NCBI GenBank assembly: GCA_949130485.1
Contig: OX422192.1
Span: forward strand, 4,782,085 to 4,846,084
Direction: 5' to 3'
Length of the DNA stretch: 64,000 nt
From: Agelas oroides
Lineage: Eukaryota > Porifera > Demospongiae > Agelasida > Agelasidae
Shown: in pieces, positions 1 through 10,654 of the stretch
How positions within the stretch are numbered: the first letter of the stretch is position 1
How the letters are laid out: the number at the start of each line of letters is the position of its first letter
Notes under the pieces: generated by a model
The model's database searches: none
What the model saw: only the letters and a program-made list of their open reading frames with translations
Told to the model about the DNA's origin: nothing
Made by a program: the position numbers and the translations under genes

Positions 1-708
1 GATGCCATGGCCCTGTGATACGGATGGTCTCCCTCAAATCTCCCGTCCAAGTGCGACTCCGGCAACCATTTCACTGTTGAACATGCACTCTCATGTGCCA
101 AAGGAGGTTTTCCATCCATCAGGCACAACGAAATCCGCGATCTTACGGCCAATCTCCTCACAGAAGTGTGTAGCGAGGTGTGCATTGAACCCAACATGCA
201 GCCGACTACGTCAGACCAACTGTCTGGAGCCACTGCCAATTCACATGATGGGGCGAGGCTTGATGTCTCAGCAAACGGAGTGTGGGGTGGGAGATTTGAA
301 AAGACATTTTTTGATGTGCGAGTCTTCAACCCCCACGCCCCCTCTAACAAGAACCAGACACCTTCCGCCTGCTACAGAAAGCATGAGAAGGAGAAAAAAC
401 GAGTTTATGAACAGAGGATACGTGAAGTGGAGCACTCGTCTTTTACTCCACTTGTTTTCTCGGCCACAGGAGGAATGGGGAGAGAGGCAACCTGTTTCTA
501 CAAACGCCTGGCCTCCATGCTCGCTCAGAAGTGGGATCATCCTTACAGCACCACACTCTGGTGGCTAAGGTGTCGTCTGACCTTTTCTCTCATCCGTTCA
601 GCTATCCAAGCCCTACGAGGAGCAAGATCATCTCGAGGCCAAGCCGCCCACCCCCCAGCAGCCATAGACCTTGCCATCACTGAGTCCTATATTACACCAG
701 ATTTTTAA
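1..708 (+). pseudogene. C-terminal part of a retroelement polyprotein, degenerate
   Basis: One reading frame runs from the window edge to the TAA at 706-708, interrupted by a TGA at 16-18. It contains a Cys/His patch (FTVEHALSCAKGGFPSIRH), a segment starting FFDVRVFNPHAPSN, and a basic stretch rich in K, R and E (EKEKKRVYEQRIREVEH). This tail is recurrent in uncharacterised reverse-transcriptase proteins of sponges and cnidarians. That recognition is from memory of the pattern, not a search. The upstream reverse transcriptase lies outside the window. The DVRVFNP segment could belong to a nuclease-like fold, but I cannot show catalytic residues. The premature stop indicates a dead copy. Confidence 0.55.
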
Positions 709-830
709 TCTCTTTGTCTCACCCAAGTTTCCTTTTTGTTTTGCATATACAATACCACTTGCTATACATTTTTCTCTTTTTGTTCCGTTGTATCACGTGC
801 AGTGTATGTGGGTAAATATAAAAACTGTTA

Positions 831-1231
831 ATTCGATCAATAATCGGACGGTGAAATTTGTCCTTTCTTGCTGTGTTGTCCCCAAACAAGTTGAAGTCTC
901 CACAATATTAGCATCAGTAGAATCTACAGGCTCTTGGCTACATGCTGGTACTTGTCCAGTGTTTGTACGTTGAGTAGTTCTCGAGATATTGCACGATATC
1001 GTTCGAACTCACCTATTTATACTGCACATATTAAAGTAAATCAACCAGCGTACTTTACGGAAAGAAACATGGATATCTCGAGAACTACTCAACGCACAAA
1101 CACCGGACAAGTACCAGCATGTAGCCAAGAGCCTGTAGATTCTACTGATGCCAATATTGTGGAGACTTCAACTTGTTTGGAGACAACACAGCAAGAAACG
1201 CTAAATTTCACCGTCCGATAATTGATCGAAT
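831..1231. mobile_element. Foldback MITE with about 158-bp inverted arms
   Basis: The segment 831-988 is repeated as its reverse complement at about 1072-1231, around an 83-bp centre. The outer ends read ATTCGATCAATAATCGGACG and its complement. The same terminal word (GATCAAT..TCGGAC) recurs near 1577, 1917, 2095, 14765 and 15445, so this belongs to a non-autonomous TA-type DNA transposon family. It has no coding capacity. Confidence 0.7.
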
Positions 1232-1599
1232 CGGACTGGTCCAGGTTCAGCTGCGCCCCGGAGTGTTCAAAGCAGCTACCGCTACCAAAATATATTGCGG
1301 ATTGGGGAGGTCTTGGGGCATCGTATCGATGCTAAAATCCCTCCAAAAGCAGCTTCAGAGAAGGCACAAACAACAGTGTCTGAAAATAGATACGCTTTTC
1401 CGAAGATTGATGTTTTTCGGACGGCCATTTAATCGCTTCAAGCGCCAACAGGAAACAATGCGCGGGCGTCATTTTTGGTACACCAGGTACCGCGTACCTC
1501 CGCTACAGTCTTGCGGTATCGCCGAATGTTTACGCAGTTTTCCCTCCGCGTTTGAGCGTCCGAATATACCTGTCGTCCGATAATTGCTAACTTACTCTA
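1232..1599. other. MITE-derived sequence without a gene
   Basis: The stretch holds two more copies of the GTCCGA-type terminal word, one ending at 1598 (CTAACTTACTC before TATGTACA). It probably forms the right part of a larger element whose left part is the foldback at 831. I see no exon. Confidence 0.35.
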
Positions 1600-1692
1600 T
1601 GTACATATTAAGTGCATTCAATACTGCAAGATTCAAGAACGTAAGTGTGTCAATGTAATTGAAGAAGTTTTTTCAATATGGCTGAAGTACCC
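1600..1692 (+). pseudogene. Inverted partial copy of a membrane-receptor exon
   Basis: On the plus strand this encodes a fragment (VHIKCIQYCK.QERKC.NVIE) nearly identical to the minus-strand gene piece at about 2718-2810. Similarity stops abruptly after IWLKY at about 1690. It starts exactly next to a MITE end (TA at 1599-1600). It is a duplicated, reoriented exon fragment and cannot encode a protein alone. Confidence 0.7.
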
Positions 1693-1734
1693 AGGCTGGA
1701 GAGGTGCCTGCATGGGTATGAGGCTAACTGCTGC

Positions 1735-2126
1735 ATGAATTCTGTTCACGTGTGTCCGAACATTGATCACGCGATAGCCTGCGAATGACGTCTTGCTATT
1801 ACATCGGCAAAGTGCAGCAGAACCCGAAATCTGGAGCTTTGTGAGGGGAAGGATAGGAGTACCTGCCTACCGAATTTGGTAGCTCTACGCGTTTCTCCAG
1901 CTTCTGTATAAGCACAGTCCGAAAATTGATCGCATTGTCCGAAATCTGCAGTTTTCGGACGCTAATTTCGTTAGCCTGTAGTACCGCGAAGCGATATCGC
2001 AGCAAGTTCATCTTTGGATTACAAATAGTACGCAAGTAGGTCTACAAACAAGATCGAAATGCAGGAAACCTTTCGTTTGCCTGAAACAAGCGTCCGAATA
2101 TTAGTCCGTCCGACAATTGGTCGATT
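1735..2126. mobile_element. TA-type MITE between receptor gene pieces
   Basis: A left-type end (GTGTCCGAACATTGATCACG) lies near 1752 and a right end (GACAATTGGTCGATTACTC) stops at about 2125, directly against the truncated receptor exon. Internal copies of TCCGAAAATTGATCGC sit near 1917. The boundaries are approximate. The element replaces the sequence that should follow the membrane exon. Confidence 0.45.
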
Positions 2127-3024
2127 ACTCTACATAAAACACTATCACAATTATAGAAGGTGGTGCATATTTAGTTAAGTAATAAGGGTCATTGTGTGAA
2201 AATTGCCCAGCAAGGAGAACACGACGTGGTTCAACCTGTGTGTTGTTCTCATCAAACAGTGGTGACGGCACCAGAATATAGGCTGATGATATGGCAAACT
2301 TGGTATAGGATAGTAGCACAAAGGCAACGAATGCATGTACAGTTGAACTTGCAAATCTCCATCTCCTGGAGCCCTGGTTCCTTTGCGCTTGTAGCCTTCT
2401 CCATGTACATTTTATGGTACACCAATTTTTTGACTTGAGGAAGAGCACAACAGCTACCATCATTACCAAGGGAAATAGTGCCACTATGTAGTTGAGTTGA
2501 AGTACGTCCAATGAATTCAATGTAGAAGTGATGCAGAAAGGATCCAGTAGGTATGAAATGGGGTCTAAATTGAAGATTCCATACAGAACACGGTAGGCTG
2601 ATAGGAATTGTCTTGTAGGTTCTCCAAATGCATCTAAAGAACTCTCAATTCGAATGCACGGGTTGTCATTTGAGCATAGATCCTTTGCTGTACAGTGATT
2701 GCCCTTCTTGCAATACTTCAGCCATATCGAAAAAACTTCTTCAATTACATCGACACACTTACGTTCTTGAGTCTTGCAGTATTGAATGCACTTAATATGT
2801 ACATATTTGTTGAAAGCATAAAGGATCCACCAGAGCAGCCAAAAGCAGCTTTCATTGCTCAATACATTTTGATTTGTATCATACTGCGTGGGAAGTTGAA
2901 AGAAGCCGCCACGGGGTACAAATCCCATGTACACCGTGGCGGCACCTGTGATCCTAGTTGTCTCATATGGTACAACTAGGTTGCTAAGCAACAGTCCAGC
3001 CCATTCACATAGCAGAAGCCTCAC
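2125..3024 (-). CDS. Multi-pass membrane receptor-like protein, C-terminal exon (partial)
   Basis: The open frame has several hydrophobic segments: near the start (CFWLLWWILYAF), then LNYIVALFPLVMMVAVVLFL, then a stretch beginning TVHAFVAFVLLSYTKF. These and the segment ILVPSPLFDENNT match the membrane region of a large receptor-like family abundant in sponges, cnidarians and choanoflagellates, usually preceded by extracellular repeats and with no settled function. The extracellular part is missing. The frame ends at a TAA (2125-2127) where a MITE begins, so the natural C-terminus is lost. An exon resembling that C-terminus lies at 3172-3573 on the opposite strand. The true start is probably an upstream splice acceptor, not the ATG at 3024. 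I regard this as a fragment of a rearranged gene. Confidence 0.55.
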   Translation of the reverse strand: MRLLLCEWAGLLLSNLVVPYETTRITGAATVYMGFVPRGGFFQLPTQYDTNQNVLSNESCFWLLWWILYAFNKYVHIKCIQYCKTQERKCVDVIEEVFSIWLKYCKKGNHCTAKDLCSNDNPCIRIESSLDAFGEPTRQFLSAYRVLYGIFNLDPISYLLDPFCITSTLNSLDVLQLNYIVALFPLVMMVAVVLFLKSKNWCTIKCTWRRLQAQRNQGSRRWRFASSTVHAFVAFVLLSYTKFAISSAYILVPSPLFDENNTQVEPRRVLLAGQFSHNDPYYLTKYAPPSIIVIVFYVE

Positions 3025-3068
3025 ACCAGACTAATTATGATACAAGCCAGCTGTACCATGGCTTCTTA

Positions 3069-3171
3069 ATGGGTATGGGTTGTACCATCCTCGGGTTATT
3101 GATGTCCTTCCTCGGGCTTCGCCCTCGGAAGTACATCATCAACCCTCAGATGGTACAATCCCCATACCCAT
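3069..3171. mobile_element. Short perfect foldback MITE
   Basis: ATGGGTATGGGTTGTACCAT is repeated in inverse orientation at 3152-3171 around a palindromic core (CCTCGGGCTTCGCCCTCGG). The whole 103 bp can form one hairpin. It sits exactly between the minus-strand receptor exon and the plus-strand tail at 3172. Confidence 0.8.
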
Positions 3172-3573
3172 GGTACAACTATAACATGTCTACCACTTCT
3201 TTATGTGATCTCATACCTCTTGTGGTACTTTGTAACAGTGTGTGGACATAAAATCAAACATTTCCTAAAGCGTTCATATCTGTTCTGCTGTATTTGCTGC
3301 CAAAATCATCCAAACTACATTCCATTGATGGACTCAGCAAGTGGGACCATGCAAAGCTCTGTGAGAAACACTAGCCTCTTGTTTGAAAGAGCTGAAGAAG
3401 GCAACACATATCAGCCCAGTCCATCCCTTCAGAGAGCCATTGATGCCCATCGGAATGATCAGGGTCAAGGTACTTACCAAAGTAGTGCAAGTAATGCATG
3501 TAATAACAACACTCAGCCAAGCAATTCATGTGCAATATCTCAGAATAAAGTAAATTCATTGAACACCAACTAG
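3172..3573 (+). CDS. Probable C-terminal exon of a multi-pass membrane protein
   Basis: The open frame begins with a hydrophobic helix (CLPLLYVISYLLWYFVTV), followed by a cysteine-rich juxtamembrane stretch (FCCICC) and a polar tail rich in S, N and Q that stops at 3571-3573. This is the layout expected for the last membrane helix and cytoplasmic tail of the receptor family seen on the minus strand at 2125-3024. The two pieces are in opposite orientation, which suggests an inversion. No splice acceptor is clear because the foldback abuts the frame. I infer a partial or broken gene. Confidence 0.4.
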   Translation, partial: GTTITCLPLLYVISYLLWYFVTVCGHKIKHFLKRSYLFCCICCQNHPNYIPLMDSASGTMQSSVRNTSLLFERAEEGNTYQPSPSLQRAIDAHRNDQGQGTYQSSASNACNNNTQPSNSCAISQNKVNSLNTN

Positions 3574-4239
3574 ACAAGGTTCCATGGTCAACAACGTCTT
3601 CACATGAAGTGAAGTTGTGAACAAAACACAAATTTGAATTGGTGCCATATAGTGCATGAATGACTAACACTAGCACTGAGTTAGCTTTGTACAGGTTTGT
3701 CACTTGTTACACTTGAGTCTTGTGTCACTATAGGGTACCTTGTTGTCTACTTTTTTGTAGTTATGCCAGCATATAAGTCAATACTTTTAACCCTCCATAA
3801 ATATTAAAATTAGAAATGAAAACTTGACTAAGAGTCCATTTTTACTGGATGTGTTCACATCTGTAGCTAGAGGAGGTGCCTTAGTGGTTACACTGCAGTT
3901 GATAGAATTCATCAGCATGTTTACACAGGGGATCTGATTACTTGTCACATAAAATAGTCACGCAATGGGCAGAACACATTTTGATTGATACCAGTTTATG
4001 ATCATAGCATGAATGACATAAGTATACAAGATCTTGCCATGTAATATGGATCATTTGTGTCCTCTGCCCTAGTATGGAGTGTGAGCATGAAACCTTCCCA
4101 CAAGTAACCACATGCCCTACAATTTTTTTTCTTCTCTAAACATTATTATGCAGAAGCAAGGGCACAGTCAAAATAGCAACTCAATGCTAGTGATACAGGA
4201 CTGACCTGGAAATAAGAGGATATGAGAAAAAAGTACTAA
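3574..4239. other. Non-coding, no feature seen
   Basis: AT-rich sequence. I find no splice-flanked open frame, terminal repeat or tandem repeat. Confidence 0.5.
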
Positions 4240-5040
4240 TTTATAATTATTAATTAATTACATGTGCACACAGAGCAAGATAAAAAACAGATAAAAATAG
4301 ATAAAAAGCACACCATAGAGAGAATGATGGTAGCTGCAACAAGGCAGCCATGAATGGAAGAAGATGGTAAACTGACCACTTCCTCAGGGAGGCTGTTCCA
4401 CAAATTACAAACGGACACAAAAAAGAGGCAGTTCTGGCAAATGGAATGTGAACTATGTGAGGGTGGTGAGTCCTAGGATTAGGATGAGGAGGGGGTGAAA
4501 ATATGAGGATGGAGGAATGATGGATTCGTTTCTGATTATGCGCCTGCATAACAGAACTTTCTGCCTAGAACGGCAGGAATAGAGGATAGGGCAGTTCAAA
4601 TCTGAGGTGAGTAAAGTTGAGGGGACTGACCATCGCTTTGTGCACAATTTTGCTGCAAACCCCTGGATGGACTCCAACTTGTTCGAGAGAGTGATGGAGG
4701 GAGGGGGGGGGTCCCAAATGCAGCTACAGTAATCAAGCCTAGGGAGGACCAAGGCCTTGTACAGCTGTGATAGTGTTTTCAGGTCAGCCAATTGGAAGTT
4801 GCGATAGAGAAGTCCTAGCTTCTGCTTGGCTGACTTACAGGTGTTGGTGATATGGGTGTTCCATTTCAGGTCACTAGTGATAGTAACTCCTAAATATTTA
4901 ACTGACACCAACCTTGTTACCATTGTTGAGTCAGAATAGTTGGTGGAGAGAAGATGATATTGAGAATGCCATGTTTTTGAGCATGTGAGAAGATATTCCG
5001 TCAGGGCCCGTGGAAGTCTGAGAGAACTCAGCAATGTCTC
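4240..5040 (-). pseudogene. 5'-truncated LINE, reverse transcriptase C-terminus
   Basis: Minus-strand frames encode the thumb and C-terminal region of a non-LTR reverse transcriptase. Visible are YLGVTITSDLKWNTHI, SAKQKLGLLYRNF and LYKALVLPRLDYCSCIWDP, the usual order downstream of the catalytic YADD motif, which is absent. The frame shifts near 4500-4550, where the tail continues in another frame (HHPHIVHIPFARTASFLC). The 3' end is a short ATTATTAATTAATT tail at about 4240, typical of LINEs without a long poly-A. The copy is dead on arrival: truncated and frameshifted. Confidence 0.8.
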
Positions 5041-6926
5041 AACAATCACCACAGTTTCTCAGACACTGTTTAACATTTTCTTCCGGCTTTCATTTAATGC
5101 CTCTCCATACATTCTATTACCTTATTTCTGAAAGCAGAGCTTACTTGTACTTAGAATTTCCACATACTTCTCTAAACCTTCAATACCTTCCAAACACAGC
5201 TAAACCTCTCTCGCATTTCCCATGCTTCTTAGTCATGTACCTATCGATGCTCTGGTCTCAGTGATTCAGGCACAGACTTTGCGACCTCAGACCAGAAAAA
5301 TATCCTGACACCTGCGGGTGCATACTGCATATTGTGTCAGGTAAGTTTACTGTATGTGAGAATAAGGTATACCTTAGTTTAGTTAATAGTGTAACTACCA
5401 TTACACACAGGTAGCTACACCAAGTAAACTGTTCAATGAGGAAAACTTTGACTGGGCTCATGGCCTATTGACATGAATCTTGATGAAGATGCACCTCGAG
5501 TTTCACTGCCAACTGATTGTTATGATAGAGCTGTACAGAGAGGCATAGAAGAACAGAGGCTGAAGAGATATGTAAGACCATGACAGCCGTGCTTGGTACA
5601 CAAACAATACTTACAGTGAATGAGGTGGAGGAGAGCTTGGAAAACGCATGCAAGTATGGTACACCAAAGAAAGGGAGGATTTATGGCAGAGATGTGCACA
5701 ATTAGAACTAAGGTATTCATTCTGTGTGCAGTTCAGATAGTAGCATAAGCATAGTCTCATGGCCAGATTATTTTTCCTCAGTGTGCTGAAAATTAGTTTT
5801 GGAACGAGACTACCATGGGGAGACCTTGATCTATAGTGGTGCAGGCGTATAGACTTCTGAATATGGAGGCACAGTAACCAGCATTGCAGGTTTTGTTCCC
5901 TCCCAAGCAATTGAAGAGTTTATTATTAAACCTTCTGTAGCAGATGGTGTACAAGCTTGTGGTACTCTTTGGTGTATCTACAGTAGTGTCTCTAGTGGTG
6001 CACTTTCACTTCTTTCTGCATTAAACTTATCGCAGCTAAAGGCTCTTCCAACTTGCATGTTTGTTTCTGGTTACCCACCTGCATCAAGAACAGAGACAGC
6101 AAGTTTCTATAGGTTTGTACATTAACTGGGCACAGCATCCATTTTTTTGCCACAAAACAGAGCTTTTTTGACCAATGTGCACATGCATTCTTGTACAGTG
6201 CAGATTGTGTGCGCATGGATCATATTTGGCCCTCTCGCCTGGAATCTCACTATAGAGTGCTTGTGGAGTGTAAGTTTCAAGCTCCTGCTTGTATTTTAGC
6301 ACTTGTATTTGACTATTTGTATGCTGCCAAGTATGAGTACAATAACACAAAATACACTCAGTATCCAAAGCAGGCGCTTCCTGTCTAGCAACTTAGCAGC
6401 TCGCCCACATGGCTCCTGTGAAATGGGTAGGACTAGAAAGTAACATGTAAATTGGAATGGCCTAATGGGGTATATGGCACTGTTTTGATTGCTGATGGCA
6501 TGACCCAATACATTGTGTAACTGATATACAGTGAATCCCTTCTCTCTACCCCTGCAGCAGTAGCCCAAAGGAGTATACTGCATGAGAGATCTCCCGTCCA
6601 GCCCTGCCATACAGTCACAGTGGGCAGCAAGAATTCTTCCATCCTTTCAGCATTTCCCATGGAACAAGGGGCTTTTCACTTGCATTTTTACTGCCTTTGA
6701 TTTACATGCAATGTGTACATGCATAGTAGCTTATACTTTTCAAATGATCAATGATCAATAATTTCAAATGATGATTTCGGAAGTTTCGAAAGCTATCCAA
6801 GATTTTATAGCTGAGCATGCCATCCTTAGTGCACTAAGTAACATGCAGACAGACGTAAGTTATAGCTGATCACAGTTTGGTAGCTAGCCTACTGTCCTAC
6901 TGTACAGTAGCTTGGCATGGATTATG
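5041..6926. other. Intergenic, no supported gene
   Basis: Several short open frames occur on both strands but none has splice sites plus a recognisable domain. The piece at 5470-5583 reads as a polar peptide ending at a TGA. It could be an orphan exon but lacks support. Confidence 0.4.
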
Positions 6927-6927
6927 C

Positions 6928-7026
6928 TAGTCTTGCAAGTCAGACCCTTTCCGTCCCGCAGCGCAGTATGCGGTACTGAAAGCGATCGGTGCTGTGGAAC
7001 GGAAAGGGTCTGGCTTGCGAGACTAG
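6928..7026. mobile_element. Foldback MITE of the GTCTTGCAAGYCAGACCC type
   Basis: The ends GTCTTGCAAGTCAGACCCTT and its near-complement (AAGGGTCTGGCTTGCGAGAC) flank a 50-bp centre, with TA on both sides. Relatives with the same CTTGC..CAGAC ends occur at 7789-7838, 16849-16935, 44300-44350 and 46798-46850. Confidence 0.8.
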
Positions 7027-7029
7027 GAT

Positions 7030-7468
7030 TATGCATAGCCACTTATCAGTCTTAGCTTAGTCTGAATACCTTTGCTTGCACTCTGCATCTGCTATAGTGC
7101 TTGCATATCCATGAATAAATCCTTCTTGAGCGATTTTCTTAGCCGTGCGCGCGCGCAATATGACTAACGCACGCACGTTGGTACACCAACATGGCGGATA
7201 GCAACGGTTGCTATCCGGAAGTGACGCAGTTGCAACGGGTCTATCAGAGAGTCAGTAGACTCTCTATGTAGGGATGGCGCCGACGCGCAATATTTGCAAT
7301 ACTTAAGCAAAAGCCGTATAACTTCACCACAAATACGCAAAAAGTTTATTTAAACGCCCAGGCTTCCTCTTTGAGTGCCTTTGTGATCAGCAAGACTCAT
7401 ACAAGTGGCCAAAAGCCACGCGGAAGACAGCTAAACACAGAAGTGTGCGCTAGCAAAAGTGCCATTTT
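7030..7468. other. No gene seen
   Basis: The segment is moderately GC-rich, with CpG-containing words (GCGCGCGC at 7147). It contains no conserved frame or terminal repeat that I can identify. Confidence 0.3.
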
Positions 7469-7474
7469 TCTTAT

Positions 7475-7510
<36 letters not shown>

Positions 7511-7522
7511 TCCTTCCTTCCT

Positions 7523-7574
<52 letters not shown>
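7469..7574. repeat. (CTTT)n microsatellite
   Basis: About 100 bp of CTTT units, interrupted by a few CCTT units near 7510-7522. It produces long but meaningless Phe/Leu/Ser and Lys/Glu frames on the two strands. Confidence 0.97.
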
Positions 7575-7575
<1 letters not shown>

Positions 7576-7788
7576 GTTACGACTTTTTTTTTCAAACAAC
7601 AATAACTCAAAAACGGTTCAAGCACTCACCGTAATTTTAGCACGAAACTGATGCTTATCACAGCACGGAGCTCTACGACCACTCAGCGTCTTCATAGCTT
7701 CAAATTCACCCTGGTAAACAAAAGCCGTTCAAAACACTCTGAAGGCTGCTGTGCGTTGCTTAGGACGCCATTTTCTAATTGCACACGA

Positions 7789-7838
7789 AGTCTCGTTCCC
7801 AGACCAAAGACCGCGGTCATTGGTCTGGAAGCGAGACT
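7789..7838. mobile_element. Short hairpin MITE (CTCGTTCCCAGACC type)
   Basis: AGTCTCGTTCCCAGACCAAA is mirrored by TTGGTCTGGAAGCGAGACT. The 50-bp hairpin resembles the 3'-flanking hairpins of both kelch genes (16820 and 54264). Confidence 0.65.
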
Positions 7839-8210
7839 AGTACGAAATCGCCAGCGGTCAGTACGCGTGGCTGTCACGGTCGTTTCCTCCCGCTACGTAG
7901 GTAAGGCGCTGCATTCAGCTGCCTACTTGTAGCTACACTAAAAATAGCCTACTCACAGAACTGTAAAGCTAGGATGGTCAGTTGTCAGTATGATAGTAGT
8001 TTCTGTGCTGCAGCTGGTCAGTTGTCATGTGATTGACAACTTGGTAGGAAGAGTGGATGGCCCTTCATCAGGTTCTAGCTGGCTATATTTATTAATACAT
8101 GCCTGGAACCACTACTAAACTGTCAACGCCGTTTCAAGTTCTGGTGTTGTGATTATACACTTGAAATAGGCTAACTGTAACTGAGATTAACATCAAAAAA
8201 GTACAGAAAC
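7839..8210. other. No gene seen
   Basis: Unique-looking non-coding sequence with no repeat or frame that I can support. Confidence 0.3.
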
Positions 8211-8803
8211 AAGACTTAAAAACATAAAAAAATATAAAAAGATGTAGGGATGGCATGCCAAAAAGTAGGCAAACAAGGTAGGGGTAACGCATGAAAGCAA
8301 AGGTCAACATATTTGCAAAGCCCCATCCCTACATCTTTTTCACACTACAGCTGATGCTGCTAGGTCATATTAGCCTCGTTCTTGAGCCAACATGTGGGAG
8401 AAGGAACGTGGCCTGGGGACGAGGTTAAAACCATGTGCCATGTACTTTAACGACACTTTCATAAGTCTGCAGTCTACTCCAACTCACTGCTTAAGTTGTT
8501 GAAGAGGTTCCGTATAACATAATGCTACCAAGAGGGTCATACTAGCCTCATTACCAGGCCATGTGGGAGGAGGAGGTGGCCTGAGAACGAGGCTACAGCC
8601 ATGAACTGCCAGTAATAAGGTTGTGAACTTGTGGCACGTTTTAGGAAGACCCCCATGCACTAACTGTAGTGTGAAAAAGATGTAGGGATGGGGCTTTGCC
8701 AATATGTTGACCTTTGCTTTCATGCGTTATCCCTACCTTGTTTGCCTACTTTTTGGCATGCCATCCCTACATCTTTTTACATTTTTTAATGTTTTTAAGT
8801 CTT
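8211..8803. mobile_element. Foldback element with 140-bp inverted arms
   Basis: The arm 8211-8350 is repeated inverted at 8665-8803, sharing the words GATGTAGGGATGGCATGCC and GGTCAACATATTTGC. The loop holds a second nested pair (TAGCCTCGTTCTTGAGCC near 8371, CTGAGAACGAGGCTA near 8582). Its right end lies 15 bp from the broken 5' end of the gypsy remnant. Confidence 0.8.
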
Positions 8804-8817
8804 GTAGCTAGTGCACT

Positions 8818-10617
8818 ATGACCCCCAAGAAGCCATTGACACTAGCTTGCGACACGTCCCCTTACGGACTGGGGGCTGTACTGTCTCACCAGATGCCAGA
8901 CAGAACCAAGAAGCCAGTGACTTTTGCATCTAGAACTCTGGCCGCAGCAGAGAAAAACTATTCCCAGCTGGATAAAGAAGCTTTGGCCATAATGTTTGGA
9001 GTGAAAAGGTTTCATTCCTACCTTTATGGGAGGCATTTCCAGACTCTACTCTGACCATCAACCATTGCGATACCTCCTCAGTGAATCCAAGGGAGTACCG
9101 GCAATGCCAGCATTGCGGCTGCAACAATGGGCACTAACTTTGAGTGCATATGAAGACACCATTGCGTATCGACCAGGCAAAGACCAAGCTCACACGTATG
9201 CCCTCAGCCGTCTCCCACTCTCAGAATGTCCTACTGCAGTTCCTGTGCCAGGTGACCTCCTGTTGCTCACAGAACTCGGGACCCCCAGACAACACATCCA
9301 TCCATCACACTCAACTCATCCCTCCTCCGCCAATAGGGTTGCATCTCTTCACTAGTCTCTTGATTGGGCCAGCCACGAAGGACGAATCTTCTCACATGTG
9401 AGAGAACTGGATCTCTATCTGTCCAGGTTCTAATTTGCTGTGGTGTCACTGGGGAAACATTGTTCATGTGTCATCATTCCACCTCCAGGAAGAAAGTGGG
9501 TTGATGTTAAAGAGTTACATGAGACGCACCCTGGTATTGTCAAGATGAAGAATCTGGCAAGGAGTTACATCTGGTGGCCAAACTTGTGTGCAGATCTCGA
9601 AGCGAAGGTGAGAAGTTGTACAGAGTGTCAGGCCAGTCGCCCAATACCTGCTATGGCCCCACTTCATCCATGAGAATGGCCTGAAAGACCTTGGGCGAGA
9701 TTACACCTAGACTACGCTGGCCCATTTCTTGGTCAAATGTTTTTGATTTTAGTAGATAGCCATTCTAAATGGATGGATGTCATCCCTGTTCATGCTGCTA
9801 CTTCATCTGCAACCATCAAGAAACTGAGAATCATATTTGCAACACATGGTCTGCCCGTGAGGAATGTGACTGACAATGGTACAGTTTTCATAAGTGACAA
9901 GTTTGAAGGATTCTTAAAGACAAATGGAGTCACTCACACACGCACAGCTCCGTATCACCCTGACTCAAATGGGTTAGTGGAGAGAGCGGTTCAAACGTTC
10001 AAGCAAGAAATCAAGCAGATCCAAGGACATTCGCTGGAGACCAGATTGGCAAGGTTCTTGTTTAAGTACAGGATAACATACCACAACTGGAGGTTCTCCA
10101 GCAGAACTACTGCTAGGAAGACAACCTAGATCACGATAGGATCTGTTGCACCCAGACACTGGTGTGAATGTTCGAGAAAGTCAGGCGAGGCAGTCATGGA
10201 CATGACAAACACACAAGAGCCAGAGCCTTTCAGGTTGGAGATCGTGTGTATGTGCGAAATTTTGTTGGAGTTCCTACGTGGCTGGAAGGAATTATCTTGG
10301 ATCAGATTGGACCGGTATCATTCCAAGTTCGACTGGCAGATGGCCGTATTCTTAAACGTCATGTGGACCATGTGAGAATTCGGTACCCAAAGGAGAATGC
10401 TATGCCAAGTGTACCTATTGTGGTTGAGGGACCAAGTGTTTCACATCCTAATGGGACCACACAACTGTCAGAGGAGACAGTTCACACAAATATTCCAATT
10501 GTGTCAAGCCCTCAGAGACATGATCCTGTCCTGCCACCCTGGGATCAGGAAGGATCCGACGGCCTCCTGATAGACTATGTTGAACACTTGAAAGGGGGAA
10601 AATATGTAGTGTCTTGA
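8818..10617 (+). pseudogene. Ty3/gypsy-type retrotransposon, 3' part of pol, decayed
   Basis: In order, in several frames: the RNase H region following the reverse transcriptase (LACDTSPYGLGAVLSH, FASRTLAAAEKNYSQLDKE, then YSDHQPLRYLL after a frameshift near 9040); the linker (YRPGKDQAHTYALSRLP); the integrase zinc-binding region (HETHPGIVKMKNLARSYIWW, CTECQ); and the integrase core, with Asp in LDYAGPF, Asp in VTDNGTVF and Glu in NGLVERAVQ. A C-terminal chromo/SH3-like segment follows (ARAFQVGDRVYVRNF). The reverse transcriptase palm, protease and gag are missing. Frameshifts and stops at about 9040, 9400-9435, 9671 and 10080-10170 make it non-functional. The family call is firm; the lineage within it is not. 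Confidence 0.92.
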
Positions 10618-10654
10618 GATGTATGTATGTGATTGCATTTCTGTGGTTACATTA

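Noticed and set aside
7371-7634. Phe/Leu/Ser-rich and Lys/Glu-rich open frames
   Set aside because: They are translations of the CTTT microsatellite.
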